Of a DNA stretch of 64,000 nt, positions 1 through 8,635 are shown in pieces. Numbering within the stretch: the first letter of the stretch is position 1; each line of letters starts with the position of its first letter. The DNA is from Clostridiales bacterium NK3B98. Its GTDB lineage: Bacteria; Bacillota; Clostridia; Oscillospirales; Oscillospiraceae. The stretch covers positions 1 to 64,000 of the forward strand of contig ATWA01000006.1 of NCBI GenBank assembly GCA_000421005.1, given 5' to 3'. Below the pieces are notes generated by a model. That model saw only the letters and a list, made by a program, of their open reading frames with translations. It did not search any database and had not been told where the DNA came from. Made by a program: the position numbers and the translations under genes.

Positions 1-142
1 CATCAGATAGTTTTTGTACAAAACAGAGTACATCAAGAACCGTTTGCGATTTCAGAGCGTCTGCTTTAGGCAATTTCATCGCAAAGGTTTCCAGAATTGC
101 GTGCGAACGTCCCTTTGTTTTCCTGCAAGCATGGTGTTCGCA
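1..142 (-). promoter_or_regulatory. start of a type I-C CRISPR leader (array off the left edge)
   Basis: This is the non-coding stretch directly downstream of the cas2 stop codon. It contains an 8-bp inverted repeat, GTGCGAAC at 101-108 and GTTCGCAC at 135-142. From memory, type I-C leaders carry a comparable GTGCGAA/TTCGCAC pair right after cas2, so I infer that this is the leader and that the repeat-spacer array begins beyond position 1. No repeat unit is visible inside the window. Confidence 0.5.
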
Positions 143-433
143 CTACACCATAAGCAAGCCCTCTGCATCATATCCGTCTGCTATGCCAAAATGCTCAATT
201 TTCGTCTGATAGTGTGTGCCGAGATTGTAGAATCGCAGGCTGTCTTTCTGTTTGTCAATAATCTCAAGCAGCTTTGCCTTCAGCAGTCTGTATTGGGCGG
301 CATCCAGATCACATTCAAATACAGAGTTTTGTACCCGCTGTCCATAATTGACGCACTGCTTTGCAACCTTCCTCAGCCGTTTTCTGCCCACAGCATCCTC
401 TGTGTTTACATCGTATGTGATAACAACCAGCAT
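143..433 (-). CDS. cas2: CRISPR-associated endoribonuclease Cas2 (type I-C)
   Basis: The 96-residue protein begins MLVVITYDV, the ferredoxin-like first strand of Cas2 with the conserved aspartate, and has the usual Cas2 length. An open frame extends upstream to 592, but that part overlaps cas1 and has no Cas2 character, so the ATG at 433 is chosen. Cas2 bridges two Cas1 dimers in the spacer-integration complex. It starts 7 bp after the cas1 stop and is the last gene of the operon. The gene looks intact, although its partner cas1 is frameshifted. Confidence 0.93.
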   Translation of the reverse strand: MLVVITYDVNTEDAVGRKRLRKVAKQCVNYGQRVQNSVFECDLDAAQYRLLKAKLLEIIDKQKDSLRFYNLGTHYQTKIEHFGIADGYDAEGLLMV

Positions 434-440
434 ATAAACC

Positions 441-1471
441 TCACTTCCACAGAAAGGGCGGATAGCCATCCAGATCGCCTCGCAAATAACGTGCCAGCAG
501 CAGCGCCTGTACATAAGGCACCAACCCCCACTCCATCTTCTCCTGAAGAAAAGGATGGGTGATTTTTGTCTGTTTCCTGCTCTGCCACTCACGTTGAATG
601 ATCTGTCTTCCCTCCTGCGTCAACAGTACTGCCCCGCTTTCCTGTTTCTCAAACTGTTTAGGCGTAATCTTTCTATCATTGATCAGCGTCAGCACAAAGC
701 GATCTGCCATGCAGGGTCGCAGCTCCTCCATCAAATCCTGCGCCAGCGAAGTTCTGCCTGGTCTGTCCCGATGGAGGAAACCCACATAGGCATCCAAGCC
801 CACCATTTCCAGCGCACCGGCACACTCATTTCCCAGCATGACATAGACAAAGGAGAGCATGGCATTTACTATGTCCAAAGGAGGCCGCCTGCTCCTGCCC
901 TGAAAGGAGAAGTCCGACTTATTGCTGAGAATCATATCATCGAAAACGCGGAAGTAAAGCTGCGCCGCAGCACCCTCTAATCCTCTCAGTTCATCCAAAG
1001 ACTCTTCCTGCGTAATCTGACCCAACAAACCCTTCATCTGTCCGGAGACAGTTTGGAACTGCTCAATATCTATTCTGGCTCCGTGATCCCGCCGGGTTCG
1101 GTCAATCACATGACGGGCATTGCTCACCTTTCCAAAGATGAAGTTTCGTGCAATCCGGCAGCTTTGTATCGGGTCATCCGCAGCTCTGTATTGGGTTCTG
1201 CGCAGCAGCACATTGCCCCTGCTTTGTCCGCTGGTACGGGCGAGAAATCTGCCTCTGGGAGAGAAAAAGATCAAATCAATCCCCTCTCTGGCGCACTTCC
1301 CCATCAGTGCAGGCGATGCCCCTGCATAGGAAAACAGATAGATGCCCTCAAAATGTGAAGGGGAAAGCGTCCAATCACCTCGTCTGCATGTCTGACCACC
1401 ACATTCTCTCCGTCAAGTGCGGCGTAGGCATTTTCTTTTGTCACAAAAAGGGTGTTTAACAGCTTTCTCAT
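441..1471 (-). pseudogene. cas1: Cas1 integrase (type I-C), disrupted by a single-base frameshift
   Basis: Cas1 is the integrase that inserts new spacers. Translation from the ATG at 1471, which overlaps the cas4 stop as ATGA, gives a Cas1-like start (MRKLLNTLFVT) through FPLHIL at about 1349. There the frame is lost and runs to an early stop. The adjacent frame continues as EGIYLFSYAG, then the rest of Cas1 to the stop at 441. Adding one G near 1349 joins both parts into exactly 343 codons, the normal length of type I-C Cas1. The second part keeps the conserved glutamate (GLEGAAAQ) and histidine (FLHRDRPG) regions. If the frameshift is real, spacer acquisition should be lost while interference remains. 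A sequencing error in the short G run is also possible. Confidence 0.85.
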
Positions 1472-2130
1472 GACCATTCCCCCAGTTCATGGCTCATATA
1501 CTCCGCTACTGACCGCTTTTTCAACAGCTTTGGCAAACACAGACCATTCAGAGAGCATGCCTGACATCCCTTTTGGGGTCGTACTCGTGGCGTGCAGCCC
1601 CGCCTGTATAGCTGGTGCATTTCCTCTGCTGTCCGTTCCACCAGAGCGCGAAGCTCCGGCGTAAAGGTCACAACCTGACGGTGCCGGGTCTCTCCGTAGT
1701 AGAGTGCGCCCTCTGCAATCTCACAGCAAAGCATTTCCTCCAGACACATAGCCTCAGCACAAAGCTGTGCCTCGTCCGAAGCGTCCGGCTTGGTTCTGCC
1801 CCGCTTGTACTCCACCGGATATGGAAGCCACAACCCCGGCTTATCGTGAAGAAGAATACCGTTTTTATTCTGCCGAAACTCTACTACATCGCAGGTGCCT
1901 GACAGTCCCAGCCGTGGGGAATGGATGTGCATCCCGCTCAGAACAAACAGCTCTCCACGGCTGGTGCGTTTCCGGTCATCGTGGGCATTCTTATGCATCA
2001 GTTCTCCGTCAGTGGTGCGATAGTTCTCCGCCCACTGCTGCTCCAGATGAATCAGTGCCCATTGGCGGCGGCAGAACAGGAAGTGTTGAATTCCGGAGAG
2101 TTGGAGATACTCCTCCTCCTTATAGCCCAT
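1468..2130 (-). CDS. cas4: CRISPR-associated exonuclease Cas4 (type I-C)
   Basis: This 220-residue RecB-like nuclease processes prespacers together with Cas1-Cas2. Visible motifs are an early cysteine (FLFCRRQW), the aspartate of GTCDVVEF, the ExK motif in PVEYKRG, a following QLCAEAMCLEE helix, and a C-terminal CxxC-type cluster (CQACSLNGLC) that would complete an iron-sulfur site. The ATG at 2130 is preferred over the longer frame from 2184 because homology begins at MGYKEEEYL. It overlaps the end of cas7 by 11 bp and the start of cas1 by 4 bp, so the genes are probably translationally coupled. Confidence 0.92.
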   Translation of the reverse strand: MGYKEEEYLQLSGIQHFLFCRRQWALIHLEQQWAENYRTTDGELMHKNAHDDRKRTSRGELFVLSGMHIHSPRLGLSGTCDVVEFRQNKNGILLHDKPGLWLPYPVEYKRGRTKPDASDEAQLCAEAMCLEEMLCCEIAEGALYYGETRHRQVVTFTPELRALVERTAEEMHQLYRRGCTPRVRPQKGCQACSLNGLCLPKLLKKRSVAEYMSHELGEWS

Positions 2131-2968
2131 CCAGAACCTCCGGCTCCAGACCGGGCAGAGAGGCAAGCGTAATCTCATAATCATCTACACACTCCGGCAC
2201 ATCCACCCCCTCCTTCAGGCGCACCTGCACAGAGCGGTGTACCTTTGCGGAAGAATACTGGCCATCCTTGCAATTGTGCTGCCACCAGTAAAGGCGAACC
2301 ACCTCCATGGAGCCTTCCGGGCGGGCAGAGGAGGCGTCATTGGCAAACAGGGTACGAAGGCACTCTTTGATAACATCTGCGTCCTCCTGGGTAAAGCCTG
2401 TCTTTTCGGCAAGCTGGACATTGATGGCACCCTTAATCTCATACAGCCCGAAGCGGACGAAGTGCTTCATGCCCATGGTATCAGAGGTGCGAGCTTTGTC
2501 CTTCTCCTTTTTCTCTCCGCTGACGCTTTTGGTAATCTGCAGAGATTCCACCTCCACAGGCGACAGGCTGACAGCCTGATGGATGGAGACAGGACCCCTG
2601 ACGCCCACAGAAAGGCCCTTGGAGTCCTTGAAAGCAAAGACCTGCCCAAAGGTACGCACATCCATCCACGTCTGGCAGGCAAGCTCAGCATACTTGTCCC
2701 TGTCCTTAATTCCCTTCATTGTTGCGGAAGCACGCTCGCTCAGGCTGCCATATCCGTCATCACAGCGATCCTCCGACTGAACAAAGATACGATGACCCAG
2801 ATCCTGCATACGGTTGCGGATTTTCCGTTTGATGCACACATCGGAGATCTCTCCAAAGCCGTTGTAGTCGGTTCTGGGGCGGTTGCCGTTCAGGGGGTCT
2901 CCGTTGCTGTTGGCCATGCGCACCGATACCAGCGCCACAAAGTCGATCTTGTTTTTCAGTTCACTCAT
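2120..2968 (-). CDS. cas7c: Cascade backbone protein Cas7c (Csd2 family)
   Basis: The 282-residue protein of the Cas7/Csd2 family polymerises along the crRNA as the backbone of type I-C Cascade. The beginning MSELKNKIDF and the segment SNGDPLNGNRPR are characteristic of Csd2. The start at 2968 overlaps the cas8c stop by 8 bp; the longer frame to 2986 lies inside cas8c and is less likely. It is intact and sits between cas8c and cas4, the standard I-C order. Confidence 0.95.
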   Translation of the reverse strand: MSELKNKIDFVALVSVRMANSNGDPLNGNRPRTDYNGFGEISDVCIKRKIRNRMQDLGHRIFVQSEDRCDDGYGSLSERASATMKGIKDRDKYAELACQTWMDVRTFGQVFAFKDSKGLSVGVRGPVSIHQAVSLSPVEVESLQITKSVSGEKKEKDKARTSDTMGMKHFVRFGLYEIKGAINVQLAEKTGFTQEDADVIKECLRTLFANDASSARPEGSMEVVRLYWWQHNCKDGQYSSAKVHRSVQVRLKEGVDVPECVDDYEITLASLPGLEPEVLDGL

Positions 2969-3365
2969 TGTTCTCGTCCTCCTCATGCTCTGCCTTCTGT
3001 TTTACTGCTTTCGACTGATACAACACACTGCGCTGTAAATAGTACCCCATCAGGTAGGTGTCCTTCAGGGGGCGGTTCCATTCGCTTTCCGGGCTTTCGT
3101 GTATCACATCCAGAATCTGGCCGCACAGGTTTTTGTAAAATACCCTGCTGCCCGGTTTCAGTCTGGGATAATAGGCACGTTCCAACTGTTTCTCGATGAT
3201 GCTTGCCGCATAGAGGGGCCTCTGACAGAACACCGACTGCATCCGAATGGCGTTGGGCTCTCTGTTCTCGTCCTCACCGTAGGTGTCCCGCTCCGCCTTC
3301 TCCATCACTGCCAGCAGTCTGCCGAACTGATAGCTTCGGTCTTTGTTTTCCGGTTCCAATGACAT
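2961..3365 (-). CDS. cas11c: internally initiated Cascade small subunit Cas11c (inside cas8c)
   Basis: In characterised type I-C systems the small subunit is made from an internal start within cas8c. Here an in-frame ATG at 3365 (MSLEPENK) is preceded by AAGGGGG with an 8-nt spacer, as good a Shine-Dalgarno as those of the main genes. It would give a 134-residue, mostly helical, charged protein sharing its stop with Cas8c. The size fits known Cas11c proteins. That it is used here is inferred from the ribosome site and the family precedent. Confidence 0.7.
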   Translation of the reverse strand: MSLEPENKDRSYQFGRLLAVMEKAERDTYGEDENREPNAIRMQSVFCQRPLYAASIIEKQLERAYYPRLKPGSRVFYKNLCGQILDVIHESPESEWNRPLKDTYLMGYYLQRSVLYQSKAVKQKAEHEEDENNE

Positions 3366-4769
3366 ACTCCAATCCCCCTTGTTATGGTCGTGATAATATT
3401 TCCTGATGACTGCGCAGGCAGTGAACAGCACATCACTGCGCAGATGGTCATCTTTCTTATCGTTGTACAATTCCAGATGAGAGGCACGCTGCACCAGTGC
3501 CCGCTCAATGTCCAGCGGCATGGCCGTACGATCCACCCGGCAGGACACCAGACGCTGCATCTGCTCCCGCAAAACCGCATCTTTGGTTTCAAACTTTCCC
3601 TTTTGCAGCGTTCCAAATGCCATGTTGACGATTTGGAACAGAGAGGGGGATTCTATGCCGTAGGGGTGATGTGGAAAGCAGCACCATGTATCCCAATCGT
3701 GAAGCCGCTGCAAAAAATCCGAGCCTCTCAGTTCGTTGTAATAAGTCAGGGAGAGCCGTCCGGTGGTGGCGGCATCGAAGGCAGCAATCACAACCCCGTC
3801 TTTGTCTTCCGGAAGCTGACTGCGCCAGCCATTGAGTGTCTGTTGCAGGTCTTCCCGGTATTCTGATGGATAAACAGCCGGCTTCGTGTGGCGGCGAAAC
3901 GGCCCTGCCACTTGGGGCACTTTGCGTCCCTGTGGATTCCAGCACAGGAAGGTTCTTCCGCCAAACACCACCTTTGCCCCCTGCTCTGCCGCCAGCCAAC
4001 GCAGGGCGTTGTGAGCTTTCTGGGAGGATATAAAACTGACCGTTGCCGCCTGTGTGTCGTCTGTAAATCTGCCACGGTAGGTGAAGCCGCTGCTGTCATT
4101 GGCGGAAATCAGCTTTGCATTGCCGTTGATCGGGATAATTCCCTTGGGATGCTGTTTTGCAGGTGTCTGTATTTCCCCACTAATATAATCAAGCGCAGGA
4201 CTCATTCCCTCAAGGGATGACTGATACCACGAGATATAGGCTCGGAACAGCCCCCTGTTGAGCCAGCAGGCACTGCCCCCTTCCATCCCGAGAACCCTCC
4301 AGCGAACCATCTGTTTTTCTTTCTCCGGATGGCCCTTTTCATCCAACTGAATCAATCCGCACCGGAGAAGATCATTTAAAATCGTCTCTCCTTCTATATA
4401 AGCAAGTATGGGCAGAAGCATTGGGTGAGAATGTGGAGAATGCGCCCATCGTTTCAACTGTTCCACATACAAACCGTGTTTGATTTCATGGTAAGGCGCC
4501 AAATAGACCAATTGGTCACAGAGGGGATGGGCGCACGGCGCACTGGTTCTTCCTCCCGATTCTTCTGTTACCGGAATGAGGATTTTAGGGTCAGATGCGT
4601 CTACCGCTCTTGCCTCCACAAAAGTTCCCTCAGAATCCAGCGTGATTTCCAGTTCTGCTCTGGTGATGATGTGGCAGATGGGCGCAAGCATCTGATGCCC
4701 TTCCCACTCTTGTCCCGCATATTCCGCATGGGCATCATAGGTCTCCACCGCCTTTTGCAGCAGTCCCAT
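2961..4769 (-). CDS. cas8c: Cascade large subunit Cas8c (Csd1 family)
   Basis: The 602-residue protein matches the length and N-terminus (MGLLQKAVETYDAH) of Csd1/Cas8c, the type I-C large subunit that recognises the PAM and recruits Cas3. The reading frame is open throughout. Its start codon abuts the cas5c stop without a gap, and its end overlaps cas7c by 8 bp. The C-terminal 134 residues form an alpha-helical unit preceded by its own ribosome-binding site and are annotated separately as Cas11c. Confidence 0.95.
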   Translation of the reverse strand: MGLLQKAVETYDAHAEYAGQEWEGHQMLAPICHIITRAELEITLDSEGTFVEARAVDASDPKILIPVTEESGGRTSAPCAHPLCDQLVYLAPYHEIKHGLYVEQLKRWAHSPHSHPMLLPILAYIEGETILNDLLRCGLIQLDEKGHPEKEKQMVRWRVLGMEGGSACWLNRGLFRAYISWYQSSLEGMSPALDYISGEIQTPAKQHPKGIIPINGNAKLISANDSSGFTYRGRFTDDTQAATVSFISSQKAHNALRWLAAEQGAKVVFGGRTFLCWNPQGRKVPQVAGPFRRHTKPAVYPSEYREDLQQTLNGWRSQLPEDKDGVVIAAFDAATTGRLSLTYYNELRGSDFLQRLHDWDTWCCFPHHPYGIESPSLFQIVNMAFGTLQKGKFETKDAVLREQMQRLVSCRVDRTAMPLDIERALVQRASHLELYNDKKDDHLRSDVLFTACAVIRKYYHDHNKGDWSMSLEPENKDRSYQFGRLLAVMEKAERDTYGEDENREPNAIRMQSVFCQRPLYAASIIEKQLERAYYPRLKPGSRVFYKNLCGQILDVIHESPESEWNRPLKDTYLMGYYLQRSVLYQSKAVKQKAEHEEDENNE

Positions 4770-5510
4770 TTACTCCACCTCCCCAAATTCCCGCAGCCCG
4801 GAGAAGTTTTCCAGCGCTTCTCCAAAGGGCTTGATCTCCATCTCCCGCAGCGTTTTGTGATAGGGGCACTCCTCCGGTCTTGGGAAACGGATGATTCCCT
4901 TCTTCATCACGGGATGCCAGAAGCGGGCAGTCATTTTTCCCGCTGTCTCCCCGGAATAGGCCTCATCCGCATAGGTGATGCCGTGATACATCAGACCGAA
5001 GCTGAGTTCAGGGATATTGTCATAGAATCCCTCCCCCTCTCCGAACACACAGGGCTCCACATACCCCTGACATTCCCGTGTGCCGAGAAAGATGTCCCGC
5101 CGTCCGCCCCGCTGAATCATCCGCCGGGCGATATTGTGGTGCTTGTTCTCGTTGCGGTCATGGGCAAGCTCCGGGCGGTTGTCGTTCCACTCAAAATGCG
5201 CCTGCACCTGATAGCGGCAGTTTTTCAGATAGGTATAGAAGGAAAGGTCGTTTCCTCCACCGTATTTGATGGGTCGGATTCCCTTCACCTCTGTCTGGAT
5301 GGGGTTCATCACCCGTACTGCGTCAATGTACCAAATAAGGGTGGGCTTCCAGTAGACAGAGGACAGAATCCCTTTTAGCGCCTCATAGGTAGGCACCTGA
5401 TAGGTGCATTTCTCCCCACCCACTCGCATGATCGGATCAGAGAACAGCCCATAGTCTCCCGTCACCTCAAATTCTACCAGATTGGAATGCTCCGGCTTTG
5501 CCATACTCAC
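4770..5510 (-). CDS. cas5c: Cascade Cas5c, pre-crRNA endoribonuclease
   Basis: The 246-residue Cas5 protein of type I-C systems replaces Cas6: it cuts pre-crRNA and stays bound to the crRNA 5' handle. The N-terminal fold is recognisable (VEFEVTGDYGLFSDP, PTYEALKG), and a Lys-His pair (residues 123-124, ENKHHN) plus Tyr42 sit where Cas5d enzymes carry their catalytic Tyr/Lys/His; this assignment is by analogy. It overlaps the cas3 stop by 4 bp (ATGA) and abuts cas8c. No Cas6 gene is present, which fits this role. Confidence 0.95.
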   Translation of the reverse strand: MSMAKPEHSNLVEFEVTGDYGLFSDPIMRVGGEKCTYQVPTYEALKGILSSVYWKPTLIWYIDAVRVMNPIQTEVKGIRPIKYGGGNDLSFYTYLKNCRYQVQAHFEWNDNRPELAHDRNENKHHNIARRMIQRGGRRDIFLGTRECQGYVEPCVFGEGEGFYDNIPELSFGLMYHGITYADEAYSGETAGKMTARFWHPVMKKGIIRFPRPEECPYHKTLREMEIKPFGEALENFSGLREFGEVE

Positions 5511-7939
5511 ACCTCCAAATAACCTTTTGTGCCTGCAATCGACTGAAGCCCGGTCTTTTCGTCATAATACCCCTCCTGCAATACCAGCACCGCACCGCCG
5601 CACTTGGGAATCAGCGCTCCTGCCTGTTCCAGTTGTTTCCTCTGCTGTTCATAGACAGATACCGTGTATCCCTTTGCCTGTTCCAAAACGGCGGCCAGTC
5701 TATCCCCCTCATGTACCGGGTCAACGGTGCCCAGCTCCAGAATCAGCTCATTCCCCTTTTGGAAGGGTACGATTACATCCGTTGTATCCTCATCAAAGAC
5801 GGTAAACAGGGAACCTGCCAGCTTGAACGCCTGACGGAGCTGAAGTTGTGCGGCGGCGGGGCAGTCTTCGTCACAATACGCCGTATTTGTGCTCAACAAG
5901 TCGTATAGTGTCACTGTTCGCCTGCCCTTGTGAACCGTGTCATCCTGATAGCCCTTCGGCATTGCTTCATAAAGAGTGCGGTAATACTCCCGAATGGCCT
6001 TGTGGGAGTCCAGTGCATTATCAAATCGTCCGGGATTGCGGCGGTAAAGCTCCAAAAGCTGTAAGGATGCGTCCCTGCCCATTTGAATCTCTCTCAGATG
6101 GCGCAGCCGCTCATCTGCACAGCGAACCAGATAGACGGTTGCAGGCTCTGCACTCTCCCCGTTTCGGTTGCACCGCCCCGCAGACTGCACCACGCTGTCC
6201 ATCCCCGCAGCAAGGCGAATGACCCGTTCAAAGGAGATGTCTACCCCCGCTTCAATGACCTGGGTAGAGACACATACCGTTTTTCCATTTCCCGCCCGGC
6301 TGAGGGACAGGGATTGCTCCAATTCCTTCAGCGTCTGCCTCCGATGCTCCATGCACATGGAGGCAGAGAGATGAAAGCACCGGACCGGTGCGGCCGAAAG
6401 GGTGCGGTAGAAGGCCTCCGCCTCCCCTTTCTTGTTACACACAATCAGCAGGCTGTCCGCATCCTTCAGAATCTCCAAGGCGGCATCCGGGATTTCTTCC
6501 AGCCGTTTCAAGCCCATGTCCTGAATGGTGGTTCTTTGGAACGCCTGCCACAACTCCTTCTGGTAAGGTACGATATCCTGACACTCACGGCAAATGGGAT
6601 GGGTCACCCCTTCCAGATAGGGCTGGGTTGCCGAGCAAAGGACAATGGTTGTCTGACAGATTTCCGCCAGATAGTTTACCGCAAGGTTAAACAGAGACAG
6701 CATGTGATTGGGCACGGTCTGTACCTCATCAATCACAATAATGCTGTTGCAAAGCGCCTGAAAACGGCGGATGCAGGTTGTCTTGCCGCTGAACAGCGTG
6801 TTCAGCAATTGCACCAATGTAGTGACAATCATAAGAGCATTCCAGTTTTCCGCCCGCAGCTCCAGTCCATCCAGCTCCATTCCGTCTTCTTTTGTCCGAA
6901 CCACATTGGAGTGATGTTCCAAGATCAATTCATCCGCCTGCAGATAGTCCCGTATCACCTTTGCATTCTGTTCCAGAATAGACAGCAGCGGGGATGTAAA
7001 GATAATCCTTCGTTTACCCCATTTTGCTGCATGTGCAAGGGCATAGCGCAGCGCACTCAGCGTCTTACCCCCGCCAGTGGGCACATTCAGGCGATAGACC
7101 CCGCCCGGATGCTGGGCAAACTGACGGCATTGCAGGGAAATCTGTCTCCTCGCCTGCTGAATCGCCGTATCGGCTGGGAACTCACTCAGTTTTTGCTCTG
7201 CTCTGGACAGGTATTCTCCCCACGGCACAGCTTCACAGTTCCAATTGGAGTGACTGCCGTTCATAAACTCCGCCGTATCCCTGCGGTCGCCCTCTATCAC
7301 TGCAGACAGGAGCAGTCTTGCTGTCAGCCCCAAATAAAAACAGCCCTCGCCGCCGTCGTCCTGTTCAGAGATCAAACCATCCAGCCGCTGCACCAGTGTC
7401 GCAATCTCCTCGCTGGCACGTTGAAAACGGGTGCCCACTTCGTTTTCATCCGCACACTGCTGTAAGAACGTCTGCACCGACTGTTCATATTGCAGGTTTT
7501 CCGCCTCCATACGATGTAAAAACCCGGAATTGCGTTTTTCGTCCACACAGTCAAACTGCCCATGATGTGCGCCGACTGCATAGGCGAGCAGCTCTGCGGT
7601 CAGATTCTGGTAGGAGACATCCTCCGCTCCTTCCTCTGAGTATGAGCTTTCATGGAAGCGCTCCATCAGATAGTGAACGCCTTGAAAGGTGTGAATCACA
7701 CGCTCTCCCCGCCATACTTCGCCTTCGATGGTCTGGGTGGTGATGTAATCCCGAAACGCCTTGCGGCATTTTCCCATGTCGTGCAGCAGTGCAGCCAGAT
7801 AGGCCGCCTGCCCCAGTCCGGCATCCCTCGCACTGTTTTCTGCGTAGACTGCCGAATGCCTGCAATGGTCAGCAACGCTTTGAACCGACCATGCCTCACC
7901 TGATTTTCTGATGTGGGCAGGAAAAATGGCAGCATCCAT
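5507..7939 (-). CDS. cas3: CRISPR-associated HD nuclease-helicase Cas3
   Basis: An intact 810-residue Cas3, the effector that unwinds and degrades target DNA after recruitment by Cascade. An N-terminal HD nuclease shows LLHDMGK (His53-Asp54) and GAHHG near residue 125. The helicase shows Walker A PTGGGKT (about 287-293), DEVQ (404-407), CSATQP and motif VI QSAGRCNR (about 585-592). The ATG at 7939 is chosen over an upstream ATG at 7978 because AAGGGG lies at good spacing before it and homology starts there. It is the first gene of the cas operon; no convincing sigma-A promoter was found directly upstream. Confidence 0.96.
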   Translation of the reverse strand: MDAAIFPAHIRKSGEAWSVQSVADHCRHSAVYAENSARDAGLGQAAYLAALLHDMGKCRKAFRDYITTQTIEGEVWRGERVIHTFQGVHYLMERFHESSYSEEGAEDVSYQNLTAELLAYAVGAHHGQFDCVDEKRNSGFLHRMEAENLQYEQSVQTFLQQCADENEVGTRFQRASEEIATLVQRLDGLISEQDDGGEGCFYLGLTARLLLSAVIEGDRRDTAEFMNGSHSNWNCEAVPWGEYLSRAEQKLSEFPADTAIQQARRQISLQCRQFAQHPGGVYRLNVPTGGGKTLSALRYALAHAAKWGKRRIIFTSPLLSILEQNAKVIRDYLQADELILEHHSNVVRTKEDGMELDGLELRAENWNALMIVTTLVQLLNTLFSGKTTCIRRFQALCNSIIVIDEVQTVPNHMLSLFNLAVNYLAEICQTTIVLCSATQPYLEGVTHPICRECQDIVPYQKELWQAFQRTTIQDMGLKRLEEIPDAALEILKDADSLLIVCNKKGEAEAFYRTLSAAPVRCFHLSASMCMEHRRQTLKELEQSLSLSRAGNGKTVCVSTQVIEAGVDISFERVIRLAAGMDSVVQSAGRCNRNGESAEPATVYLVRCADERLRHLREIQMGRDASLQLLELYRRNPGRFDNALDSHKAIREYYRTLYEAMPKGYQDDTVHKGRRTVTLYDLLSTNTAYCDEDCPAAAQLQLRQAFKLAGSLFTVFDEDTTDVIVPFQKGNELILELGTVDPVHEGDRLAAVLEQAKGYTVSVYEQQRKQLEQAGALIPKCGGAVLVLQEGYYDEKTGLQSIAGTKGYLEV

Positions 7940-8584
7940 TGTATCCCCTTCTTTCGCATATGCCGTGTCATGTTGCAATCATCAGAATCCTATTACGTTA
8001 GACTTGTTTTGTCCCTGAACAGAATCATATAGCATCCGTTGTCCCATAAACCGGACTGCGAGAAATCTTTTCATTGTTAAAAAGGAGCATATCAAACTGC
8101 TCACAAGCAGAGTATACTCTGACTACAGCACCATTTCAATCGACATAGCGAAAAGTGTTTGTATCTCTACCGTTATTTCCTGCAACAAGTAGAGTGAGCT
8201 GCATTTTCTACATACAAACAGAGCCTGACCGGAACAAATGACGAATCATTTTTCAGGAAAGGCTCTGTCTATTTATAAGATTCAGCAGCTGCGGTGGAGG
8301 ATAGAGTGAACGAAACTGTTTTCGAAAAAGACAAGTTTCGTATCGTATTACACTTTGACTATTTCACGTTCATACCGCTACGATACACTTTTGGGGTGAG
8401 CAAAGCCAAACATGCCGGTGGCATATTTTGCTTTGCGAGACAGATTTACGCCGAAGGCGCTCATCTATCTCCTTCCGCTGTCCCAAACCCTCGGAGTGAT
8501 TTTCTTACAGAAAATGCGGCAGAGCCGCTACACGATTTGCCCCGGACAAGTCAAACAGAGCAAACAACAGCACATGCCGAAGCA
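7940..8584. other. non-coding interval upstream of cas3, with palindromes and a doubtful ORF
   Basis: No confident gene lies in these 645 bp. A perfect 14-bp palindrome, CAGAGTATACTCTG, sits at 8108-8121, upstream of cas3. A longer inverted repeat pairs ACAGAGCCT (8218-8226) with AGGCTCTGT (8260-8268). A third repeat pairs TATCGTA (8341-8347) with TACGATA (8379-8385). A plus-strand frame from 8412 (MPVAYFALRDRF) runs to 8711 but crosses the terminator of the opposing acetyltransferase gene, so it is not called as a gene. It may be a dispersed repeat remnant. No CRISPR repeats are present. Confidence 0.5.
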
Positions 8585-8621
8585 TATAAAAATACCCTGC
8601 AAGTTTACAGCTTGCAGGGTA
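8585..8621 (-). terminator. intrinsic terminator of the Phd-GyrI-GNAT operon
   Basis: An 11-bp stem, TACCCTGCAAG/CTTGCAGGGTA (8593-8603 with 8611-8621), with a 7-nt loop is followed on the minus strand by ATTTTTAT. It lies 15 bp after the acetyltransferase stop. Confidence 0.85.
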
Positions 8622-8635
8622 GGATCGCCATATGT

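Noticed and set aside
434-592. N-terminal extension of the cas2 frame
   Set aside because: Lies within the end of cas1 and shows no Cas2 similarity; the ATG at 433 gives a normal Cas2.
7940-7978. Upstream ATG at 7978 as cas3 start
   Set aside because: The ATG at 7939 has AAGGGG at good spacing and agrees with the family N-terminus.
8133-8144. ATTTCAATCGAC upstream of cas3, similar to the end of a reversed I-C repeat (ATTTCAATCCAC...)
   Set aside because: Only about nine bases match, the dyad part of the repeat is missing and there is no second copy.
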